Positions 58,366 through 64,000 of a stretch of DNA of 64,000 nt are shown here, piece after piece (the first letter of the stretch is position 1; each line of letters begins with the position of its first letter). Position numbers and translations under genes: made by a program. Source of the stretch: Microbacterium timonense (lineage in GTDB: Bacteria > Actinomycetota > Actinomycetes > Actinomycetales > Microbacteriaceae); NCBI RefSeq assembly GCF_900292075.1, contig NZ_OLMV01000003.1, positions 434,001-498,000 on the forward strand, given 5' to 3'. The notes beneath the pieces were generated by a model, which had not been told where the DNA came from, did not search any database, and saw only the letters and a list, made by a program, of their open reading frames with translations.

Positions 58366-58962
58366 GGATGCCGCGTCACGCGCTCTTCCGCTGGCCCCCG
58401 ATATCCACGGGGTGCGCAGGGCTGGAGTTGCGCGCTGGTAACGATCCACGTTGCTCAACGGCTCACCGACGAGACTGGCTCCCATGCGGAAGATCTTGGC
58501 GGCAGGTGCGCTCGGGACGGGACTCCTCGCTCTGGCTTCGTGCGGCTCGATTCCCCCGTTCGCCTGCGCGGCAGTCGGATACAGCAGCGTTGCATTCATT
58601 CAGCTCGACGTGCCGGCGCCCGACCTGCACCTGGAGCTGTGCAGCGGCGCGGACTGCATGCCGGGTCCCGTCGAGATGCCGGTCGAGGTGGGCTCGACAG
58701 CGCCGTCGGTCGCGACTGGCATCTTCGGACTGGAAGGTGACAGCGAGGCTGGCTGGAGCGCCACGCTGCTCAACTCTCCGCCCGAGATGGGATTCCGCGT
58801 CATCGACGCCGCCGGGACCACGATCGCCCAGGGCGCCGTCGAGGTCGAATGGGTCCGCATCGACGGCACGGAGCAATGCGGGGGCAATCACGAGGCGGAC
58901 ATCGTGATCCCGCTCTAGTCCGAGTTGCCTGATCGGCAGGCGGATGCCGCGTCACGCGCTCT
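58366..58962 (+). repeat. 21-bp direct repeats flanking a lipoprotein gene
   Basis: The sequence GGATGCCGCGTCACGCGCTC followed by T occurs exactly at 58366-58386 and 58942-58962, on either side of the lipoprotein gene (58484-58918). A third, partial match, CCGCGTCACGCGC, is at about 59324-59336. Distance between the two exact copies is 576 bp. They could be remnants of a duplication or insertion; they have no transposon-like ends. Confidence 0.6.
58484..58918 (+). CDS. Small lipoprotein of unknown function
   Basis: 144 residues from the ATG at 58484 (MRKILAAGALGTGLLALASC), a clear signal peptide with lipobox ALASC|G. The mature part has four further cysteines, two as FACAAVG/LCSGADC and one as EQCGGN, suggesting disulfides, and a beta-rich pattern (VAFIQLDVPAPDLHLEL). 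No family recognised. It lies between two copies of a 21-bp direct repeat. Confidence 0.62.
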   Translation: MRKILAAGALGTGLLALASCGSIPPFACAAVGYSSVAFIQLDVPAPDLHLELCSGADCMPGPVEMPVEVGSTAPSVATGIFGLEGDSEAGWSATLLNSPPEMGFRVIDAAGTTIAQGAVEVEWVRIDGTEQCGGNHEADIVIPL

Positions 58963-59084
58963 GCGCGACACCCGCGTCGGACCGACTCGCGCCGTAGGGC
59001 GCGGTTGCCGCCCTCGACGGAGCACGACGGCTCGGGGATGGCAACCCCCTCTCCGAGCCGGCGGTGCAGCGCAAGTCTCGATCC

Positions 59085-59291
59085 ATGAGCCACCACCCAG
59101 ACGACATCAAGCAACCCCTCGACCACCTGCCGCCGCTGGAGGAGCGCGACAAGGCGATAGAGATCGAAGAGCCGCACTACCCCGGCACCGACGACCCCAC
59201 CGGTTCCTCGCCGGTGAGTCCCGCGACGGCCGCCGAACCCGACAGCCCGGGGCGGCACGGCCTCGACAAGCCGCCGACGAGCGGGGCCTGA
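59085..59291 (+). CDS. Small hydrophilic protein
   Basis: 68 residues from the ATG at 59085 (MSHHPDDIKQPLDHLPPLEE), then RDKAIEIEEPHYPGTDDPTG. Charged, Pro-rich, no hydrophobic segment, probably disordered. There is no clear ribosome site, but codon usage follows the usual pattern of the genome. It may be a real conserved small protein or an accidental frame. Convergent with the MFS gene. Confidence 0.42.
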   Translation: MSHHPDDIKQPLDHLPPLEERDKAIEIEEPHYPGTDDPTGSSPVSPATAAEPDSPGRHGLDKPPTSGA

Positions 59292-59363
59292 CCAGACCGC
59301 AGGGCCGGGGCCCGGCTAGCCGGGCCGCGTCACGCGCGCTGGAGCCAACGGCATCATCCATCC

Positions 59364-60581
59364 TCAGGGCGTCTCATGGGTTCGACGCCGAAGCAGGGCC
59401 AGAGTCAACGCGAAGGCGAGGAAAGCAGCGAAGGAGAGCACCGTCGCCACCGTCCCCAGAGAGCCGAGTTGCCCGTCGCCGACGAGAACCGCCCCCAGAG
59501 CGGACCCGGCAGCGATGCCCATGTTGAGCACCACGGCGAACAGGCTGGTCGCGAGATCCCGGAAGGTGGGTGACGCCGTCCGCGCCACTCGCGCCTGGAA
59601 CACGGGCGGGAGCCCGCCGATACCGAAACCGAGTGCGACCGTGCCGGCCGTTGCCACCGCCGGTGCGACAGGAAAGTCAGGAGCGACCGCGAGCAGCCCC
59701 GCACCGAGCACGACGGCGGCGACCACCGCGAGGAGGGAGGCGACCGGGAAGCGGTCGCTGAAAGCGCCGCCCAGCAACAGTGCGCCGGCGCCGGCGATTC
59801 CGGCCGAGAGGAGCACCGCACTGACGTGCACCGGCTCGATTCCGGCCGCACCCAGCACCGGGACGATGTAGGCGTACAGGGTCATGTATCCGGTGAGCAG
59901 CAGGGCGCCGGCACCGAGCAGCACGCCGACGGGGATCGCGGAGCGATCGAGAGTCCCGCCGGGCCGCGATCCGTCGGCCGCGGCGGCAAGACGGGGGAGC
60001 CCGCGAGCCAGGATGACGGCGGACAGAGCCAGGAGGGCTGCGGCACCCACGAACGCCCACTGCCAGGTGCCCGCTGTAGCGAGGGCCGCGCCGATGGGCA
60101 CACCGAGGACCGAAGCGAGCGTGCCGCCGCCGAGGACCACGGCCATGGCCCGACCCAGGCGCTCGGCTGGAACGAGCCGGGGCACGTAGGCGAACACCAC
60201 CGACCACGACACGGCAGCCGCGACAGCTGACACCATGCGCGCTGCCACCACGACGGGGAACAGTGGGACCAAGGCGACCACCAACGTCGCGCCCGCGAAG
60301 ACGAACAGCGACGCGATCAGCAACGCCTTGCGAGGAATCCATCGCGTCACCCGCAGCGCCGGCACGGTGCCGATCACGATCGTCAAGGCCCACACGGTCA
60401 CCAGGGTGCCGATCGCTGCAGCGTCGACTCCCAGCGTGCTCGACATTCCGAGAATCAGCGCGGGCGGCAAGAGCTCCGTGCTGACGGACGCGAACAGGGT
60501 CAAACCGAGTGCCACGAGAAGCAGCCACGTCCGGTGGTGCGTCGACGATCCTGCCTTGCCTGTTGCGGTCGATGAGGCCAT
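59364..60581 (-). CDS. MFS transporter, DHA1/AraJ type
   Basis: 405 residues, twelve hydrophobic segments. The sequence fits sugar/drug efflux MFS proteins of the AraJ/CmlR type: LGLTLFASVSTELLPPALIL, GTVPALRVTRWIPRKALLI (motif A-like), AVAAAVSWSVVFAYVPRLVPAERLGRAMAVVLGG and GLPPVFQARVARTASP. It probably exports the compound sensed by the divergent MerR. The promoter at 60588-60619 places the start of transcription at or next to the ATG (60581), so the message is probably leaderless. Confidence 0.88.
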   Translation of the reverse strand: MASSTATGKAGSSTHHRTWLLLVALGLTLFASVSTELLPPALILGMSSTLGVDAAAIGTLVTVWALTIVIGTVPALRVTRWIPRKALLIASLFVFAGATLVVALVPLFPVVVAARMVSAVAAAVSWSVVFAYVPRLVPAERLGRAMAVVLGGGTLASVLGVPIGAALATAGTWQWAFVGAAALLALSAVILARGLPRLAAAADGSRPGGTLDRSAIPVGVLLGAGALLLTGYMTLYAYIVPVLGAAGIEPVHVSAVLLSAGIAGAGALLLGGAFSDRFPVASLLAVVAAVVLGAGLLAVAPDFPVAPAVATAGTVALGFGIGGLPPVFQARVARTASPTFRDLATSLFAVVLNMGIAAGSALGAVLVGDGQLGSLGTVATVLSFAAFLAFALTLALLRRRTHETP

Positions 60582-60587
60582 ACCGGC

Positions 60588-60619
60588 AAGCTAGACATTC
60601 ACATCAATGTGAAGGTCAA
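60588..60619 (-). promoter_or_regulatory. MerR-type promoter with 20-bp spacer and palindromic operator
   Basis: Reading leftward: -35 TTGACC (60619-60614), a 20-bp spacer, -10 TAGCTT (60593-60588). The spacer contains the perfect operator TTCACAT-CA-ATGTGAA (60598-60613), extended by GAC at 60594-60596 and GTC at 60615-60617. An over-long spacer filled by a dyad is the hallmark of MerR-activated promoters; the regulator's gene is divergent, starting 22 bp away. Confidence 0.72.
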
Positions 60620-60635
60620 GTCGGATGAGGCGGGG

Positions 60636-61022
60636 ATGAGGATCGGGGAGCTGGCGCAGCGCACGGGCGTCGCCACGCGACTTCTTCGGTACTACGAGGA
60701 GCAGGGGCTGCTGGCGTCGACGCGCTCCACGAACGGCTACCGCGAGTACGCGGAAGCGGACGTGGAGACGGTCTTTCGGATTCGAGGACTGGTCACGGCC
60801 GGCATGACGACGAGGCTGATCCGGATGCTCTTCGACATGGAGGGCGTCCGCGGCACAGAGACGGCTGCTGACTGCACGAGAACCGTGGCGCAGGAGGTCG
60901 CCGACGAGCTCGCGGGCGTCGAAGACCGCATCCGGTGTCTCAGTCGCAGCCGCGACACCATGCGGGCCTGGCTCGCGACGAGTGGCTACCCCGAGCGGGC
61001 GCCCGCAGCCGCTTCTCCCTGA
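60636..61022 (+). CDS. MerR-family regulator
   Basis: 128 residues from the ATG at 60636 (MRIGELAQRTGVATRLLRYY). HTH and wing: GELAQRTGVATRLLRYYEEQ, GLLASTRSTNGYREYAEADV; then a dimerisation helix and a short C-terminal effector region with one cysteine (AADCTRT) and a second near EDRIRCLSRS. It resembles organic-effector MerR proteins more than metal sensors. A GTG at 60609 falls inside the operator and is unlikely to be the start. Activates or represses the divergent MFS gene. Confidence 0.9.
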   Translation: MRIGELAQRTGVATRLLRYYEEQGLLASTRSTNGYREYAEADVETVFRIRGLVTAGMTTRLIRMLFDMEGVRGTETAADCTRTVAQEVADELAGVEDRIRCLSRSRDTMRAWLATSGYPERAPAAASP

Positions 61023-61049
61023 GACGCGGGCCGGTGCGGCGACCGGGCG

Positions 61050-61535
61050 CTATTCACCGCCGATCGTCCAGGCCCCGTACCACTCGTCGCCTTTGGTGCC
61101 GGGGCGGTGATGTGCCCGGCCGCCGTCGATGGGGGCGGTCTCGTGCCCGGCCAGATCGTGCAACCAAGGCGGTTGATGATCGATGCTCACCGAGCCCGCG
61201 CCCGTGGTGAAGTACGCCACGACGGGAGGACTCGTGACGAACGCTGTCGCCAGCGCCGCGGCGCCAGGCACGTCGGTCAGGGCATAGCGCGCGTGCAGGT
61301 CTCGCATGAGCGTGGCGAACGCGTACGGGTCGATGGATGCCGGTTCCTCCGGCGCGACCGGAAGCTGCTCGCGGAGCCGGTCGACGATCTCCTCGCGCTG
61401 CGCGACGGAGAGTCGGGCGAAGGCGGCGGCGTACGCCTTGTCGGCCACGCTCGTGGGGATGTTGCCGAGCACGTGCGCGTATCGTGCGATCTGCTCGTCG
61501 TCACTGATCGCGTGCTGTTCGTGGCGCCGCTTCAC
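61050..61535 (-). CDS. Hypothetical soluble protein
   Basis: 161 residues from a GTG at 61535 with GGAGG just upstream. The N-terminal half is helical (EQIARYAHVLGNIPTSVADK, then AFARLSVAQREEIVDRLREQ), similar to a short domain seen in other actinobacterial proteins that I cannot name. The C-terminal half has Gly/His-rich loops (HQPPWLHDLAGHETAP and IDGGRAHHRPGTKGDEWYG). No membrane segments. It is convergent with the MerR gene, 27 bp apart. Confidence 0.6.
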   Translation of the reverse strand: MKRRHEQHAISDDEQIARYAHVLGNIPTSVADKAYAAAFARLSVAQREEIVDRLREQLPVAPEEPASIDPYAFATLMRDLHARYALTDVPGAAALATAFVTSPPVVAYFTTGAGSVSIDHQPPWLHDLAGHETAPIDGGRAHHRPGTKGDEWYGAWTIGGE

Positions 61536-61709
61536 GATCCCTCCTGACCGATGACCGTCAGCGTACGCCCACCCGACCGCGTCGTCGATGGGTGCCCGTC
61601 CGCTGGGTGTGCCGGTGATCGACCGGTCGTCGGCATCCGCTTCTCATAGTGATCTTGTCGACGTCGCGATCTCGCAGCAGACTGGCGCCATCGACGCGAG
61701 GAGGCAGTC

Positions 61710-61754
61710 ATGGGCGATCGGAGTCGGCATGGCGACCCGGACGTGACCGAATGA
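61710..61754 (+). CDS. 14-residue leader ORF coupled to GNAT gene
   Basis: MGDRSRHGDPDVTE, from an ATG at 61710 behind a strong GAGGAGG (61698-61704), ending in a TGA at 61752-61754 that overlaps the GNAT ATG (61751-61753) as ATGA. The GNAT gene has no ribosome site of its own, so its translation probably depends on ribosomes ending this leader. It could also be that annotation starts hide a regulatory leader peptide; the peptide has no Trp/Leu/aromatic attenuation run. Confidence 0.42.
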   Translation: MGDRSRHGDPDVTE

Positions 61755-62338
61755 CCGCTGCACACGTGATCAAACCGCTCACTCCCGCGACCTTTCCGGC
61801 GTGGCTCGCGCTCGCCGAGAAGCACAACGGCGTGTGGGGCGGGTGCTACTGCTCCTACTTCCACGGCGATACGGAGCACACTGTCAAGAGCGAGCACGAC
61901 CGAGCGACGTTCAAGAGGCGTCTCGTCGAGGAGGACGTCGCCCATGCTGCGCTCGTCTTCGACGGTGACGACGCCATCGCCTGGTGCGAGTACGGAACCC
62001 CGCTCGAGCTGCCGGGGATCTACCACCGCAAGGAGTACGACGCGGGGGAGACGAGGCCGGCCCCCTGGCGCATCACCTGCTTCTTCGTCGATCGCGATCA
62101 CCGCCGGTCCGGCGTAGCGCGGGAGGCGCTCGACGGTGCGCTCGAGCTCATAGCGCAGGCTGGCGGCGGTGAGGTGGTGTCGTTCCCCAACGAGCTTCCC
62201 GAGGGCAAGAGGACGTCGGCGTCGTTCCTTCATAACGGCACGCGAGCGATGTTCGAGAAAGCGGGCTTCACGTTCGAGCGCCACATCGGCAAGAGCAAGA
62301 CGGTGATGCGCAAGACGGTCGCACCCGCCCACGCCTGA
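61751..62338 (+). CDS. GNAT-family acetyltransferase
   Basis: 195 residues from the ATG at 61751. N-terminal HVIKPLTPATFPAWLALAEKHNGVWGGCYC, acetyl-CoA pocket strand ITCFFVDRDHRRSGVAREALDGALELIAQAG (the RDHRRSGVA motif is the pyrophosphate loop, with conserved R-x-x-G), then SASFLHNGTRAMFEKAGFT, the C-terminal strand. Probable N-acetyltransferase; substrate unknown. The WGGCYCSYFHG segment is typical of a GNAT subgroup in actinobacteria. Translation is coupled to the small leader ORF upstream. Confidence 0.86.
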   Translation: MTAAHVIKPLTPATFPAWLALAEKHNGVWGGCYCSYFHGDTEHTVKSEHDRATFKRRLVEEDVAHAALVFDGDDAIAWCEYGTPLELPGIYHRKEYDAGETRPAPWRITCFFVDRDHRRSGVAREALDGALELIAQAGGGEVVSFPNELPEGKRTSASFLHNGTRAMFEKAGFTFERHIGKSKTVMRKTVAPAHA

Positions 62339-62390
62339 CCCCCGCTCCCAGGACCTTTGGAGAGACCGCTCTGGCCGGTCCGCCGCGGAA

Positions 62391-62849
62391 TCACGCGCTC
62401 GGCGCGCCCGATTTCCTGCGCCCTGCGAGGATCTGCTCGCCGGCGTCGACGTAGCCATCGAAAAGCGTCACGATGTCGCTCAGTCGTTCGCGTGCGGCCG
62501 AGGCCGGCGACAGAAGGTCTTCGCCGGCGCGCAGTGCGTCGATGAAGAGCCGGGCGCGCCGGTGTGATGCCTCGAGCAGGACCTCCAGTCCGGACGTGGC
62601 CTCGACGTAAATGCGTCGGGTGCCTTCCCCGGTCCACGTGTGCGCCAGTCCCCAACTCGTCAGCTCCCGGATCGAAGTGCTGACCTGGCCCGTGCTCAGA
62701 CCGGTCCTCTCACGCAGCGACTGGAGCGTGGTGGCCTGCTCGTCGAGGAGAAGCACCGCGTACACCTTGCCTGTGGCCCGCGGCAAGTGCCAAGTGGCCA
62801 GGAGGTCGGCCAGCGAGTCAGCGAAACGCTCGGCAGCATCATTCGGCAC
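62391..62849 (-). CDS. GbsR/MarR-like transcriptional regulator
   Basis: 152 residues from the GTG at 62849, which overlaps the upstream hydrolase's end by 11 bp. Winged HTH: LLLDEQATTLQSLRERTGLSTGQVSTSIRELTSWGLAHTWTGEGTRRIYVEA, the GbsR-like subgroup of MarR proteins, followed by a helical tail (HRRARLFIDALRAGEDLL, then ERLSDIVTLFDGYV). Co-transcribed with the alpha/beta hydrolase and probably its regulator. Confidence 0.76.
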   Translation of the reverse strand: MPNDAAERFADSLADLLATWHLPRATGKVYAVLLLDEQATTLQSLRERTGLSTGQVSTSIRELTSWGLAHTWTGEGTRRIYVEATSGLEVLLEASHRRARLFIDALRAGEDLLSPASAARERLSDIVTLFDGYVDAGEQILAGRRKSGAPSA

Positions 62850-63651
62850 GATCCACCACCCGCGTGAGAAAGTCGCGAAGCACCTGGGCGACGGCATCCG
62901 GCGCGTCCTGGGTGATGACATGCCCGGCTCCAGGCACGACGATTTCGGTCACCTTCTCTGCGGTGGCCCAGCGCGGCATGGCCCGAGCGATGTTGCCCGT
63001 CCGGTCCTTCTCGCCGCGAACCAGCAGCAGAGGGACAGGGGTGCGATAGCTGGGGTCGGGTGCGACGAATTGGGTGGTGGCTCGCCACACGGCGAGGAAC
63101 TCCTCCTTGGAGAGAGCGGAGAAGGCTCGCACGAGATCAGCACGTGCGGGGGCGGTCACGGCGGAGGCGTCGGCCATCACTCGCGGGAGGCGGGAGCGGG
63201 GAATAAGACGCAAGACCGGTGCGGCGATGGTGAGTGCCCACCGTTCCCAGGTCGACAACGGGCCGGTGTTCCAGGTGGCGTCGAGCACCGCCAGGGCGGA
63301 GTAGCGATCCGGCGCTCGTTGCACGAGACGCTGAGCCAGATTGCCGCCCAGCGAGTGCCCCACGAGTGCTGGGCGAGACAACCCCGAATGCGCGATCAAC
63401 GCCTCGATGTCTTGAACGAAGAGGTCCGCCGAGAGCGGGGTCGTGTTGGGCCGTGATGCGCCGTGCGCTCGCAGATCGACCACGACGGTGCGGAAGCCCG
63501 CTTCCGCCAGCGCTCGGCGCTGCGTCTCGAACATCACGTGGTCGGCACCCGCGCCGTGCAAGAAGAGCACGGAGGGCTGCGCACTACCACCATTGTCGGC
63601 GTAGCGTACGACGCATCCCGGAAGGCTGACATGCTCGGGTAGATTCACCAT
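62839..63651 (-). CDS. Alpha/beta hydrolase
   Basis: 270 residues, ATG at 63651. Oxyanion motif VLFLHGAGADHVMF, Asp/His region TVVVDLRAHGASRPN, nucleophile VGHSLGGNLAQRL, catalytic acid in LLVRGEKDRTG and histidine in VPGAGHVITQDAP; the fold and spacing match broad-specificity C-C/ester hydrolases. No signal peptide, so cytoplasmic. The downstream gene on the same strand, overlapping by 11 bp, is a GbsR-like regulator. Confidence 0.88.
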   Translation of the reverse strand: MVNLPEHVSLPGCVVRYADNGGSAQPSVLFLHGAGADHVMFETQRRALAEAGFRTVVVDLRAHGASRPNTTPLSADLFVQDIEALIAHSGLSRPALVGHSLGGNLAQRLVQRAPDRYSALAVLDATWNTGPLSTWERWALTIAAPVLRLIPRSRLPRVMADASAVTAPARADLVRAFSALSKEEFLAVWRATTQFVAPDPSYRTPVPLLLVRGEKDRTGNIARAMPRWATAEKVTEIVVPGAGHVITQDAPDAVAQVLRDFLTRVVDRAE

Positions 63652-63712
63652 TTACTGAATATGCCACATCCGTGCGGGTCTCTTCGGCCGACCGCTTCGT
63701 CTGACCCCGGAC

Positions 63713-63853
63713 TCACACCGGCTCCGTGGTGCGGATCAGGCCGCAGTTCACGCACGACCATGCCACGAGAAAGCGCTCGTCGTCGAGGATCTCGAACGAC
63801 AGGGGGTCGCCGCAGGTGGGGCAGCTCCGCGGATCGACGGCGGGCTCGCTCAT
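63713..63853 (-). CDS. Small zinc-ribbon protein
   Basis: 46 residues, ATG at 63853. Two CxxC pairs: SCPTCGDPLSFEILDDERF and AWSCVNCGLIRTTEPV, spaced about 25 residues, the pattern of a zinc ribbon. It is a common actinobacterial mini-protein type. No strong ribosome site is seen. Its role is unknown; it may bind nucleic acid or protein. The downstream gap to the hydrolase gene (63652-63712) has no further feature. Confidence 0.66.
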   Translation of the reverse strand: MSEPAVDPRSCPTCGDPLSFEILDDERFLVAWSCVNCGLIRTTEPV

Positions 63854-63970
63854 GGTGTCAGCCTAGGCACCTCACCGCGCCCAACCCAGCGCCGTCGGCC
63901 GATGCGCGTACTGCACCGCTCGCGACCGCAGGCGTAGCCTCGGCACAGGACTGTTCGAGAGGAGCGCCCC

Positions 63971-64000
63971 ATGCCGGCTCGCGAGGAACTTCCGGCGACG
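63971..64000 (+). CDS. Start of a ChaB-like gene (partial)
   Basis: The window ends ten codons into a frame, MPAREELPAT, that begins at an ATG behind GAGAGGAG. That N-terminus matches the MPA-x-ELP start of the ChaB/Rho-N-type small proteins of actinobacteria. The rest lies beyond the window. Confidence 0.52.
   Translation, partial: MPAREELPAT

Overview
The window is a 64 kb piece of high-GC actinobacterial chromosome. Strong G/C bias at third codon positions, frequent GTG starts, ATGA/GTGA gene overlaps, a ureABCFGD urease set without ureE, a seven-subunit-type Mrp antiporter and many paired regulator/enzyme genes all fit Microbacteriaceae, most likely Microbacterium. That assignment is inference from gene content and style, not from a marker gene. 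I found no rRNA, tRNA, insertion sequence, prophage or CRISPR array.

Layout. 0-3.5 kb: a large FUSC-type membrane protein with a channel-like N-terminus. 3.6-10.4 kb: a urease operon, ureA - histidine-rich CbiX-like protein - ureB - ureC - ureF - ureG - ureD - urea transporter. There is no ureE; the histidine-rich CbiX-like protein between ureA and ureB is a candidate nickel chaperone or store. 10.4-14.1 kb: a FecCD/BtuCDF-type metal or cofactor ABC importer divergent from a Fur-family regulator. The shared intergenic region carries a TTGCGA-N5-TCGCAT element that resembles the Nur (nickel regulator) box, so the urease and the importer may form one nickel-use island. 14.1-15.8 kb: a polytopic membrane protein. 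15.9-22.4 kb: mrpA(B)-C-D-E-F-G, every junction a 4-nt overlap. A repeated sequence family has entered the 3' end of mrpE in frame and recurs in tandem after mrpG and again near 39.1 kb.

22.7-29.0 kb: hydrolase, MFS transporter and two TetR regulators, each TetR next to a clear palindromic operator; the second TetR is divergent from a DUF308 protein - FAD disulfide reductase - EthD-like operon. 29.0-35.2 kb: a carbohydrate locus with a LacI regulator, binding protein, two permeases and an unusual glycoside-hydrolase-like enzyme but no ATPase. 35.2-42.3 kb: secreted lipase, an ECF42-type sigma factor with its DGPF and DHFR-like partners, beta-mannosidase and an overlapping P-loop kinase. 42.3-46.3 kb: a loose stretch of small membrane and hypothetical genes with less extreme base composition. 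46.3-55.1 kb: regulator/enzyme pairs (TetR with aldo/keto reductase; TetR with DUF998; AraC with DHFR-like; DHFR-like with TetR), a UvrD-type helicase and a nucleoside deaminase. 55.2-64 kb: a truncated P-loop kinase, a GT4 glycosyltransferase, a methyltransferase, small membrane and lipoproteins, a MerR-MFS pair with a textbook 20-bp-spacer promoter, a GNAT acetyltransferase behind a tiny leader ORF, a hydrolase-regulator pair, a small zinc ribbon, and the start of a ChaB-like gene at the edge.

The most interesting parts are the urease/nickel island with its built-in histidine-rich CbiX-like protein and Nur-like box, and the repeat family that has become the proline-rich tail of MrpE.
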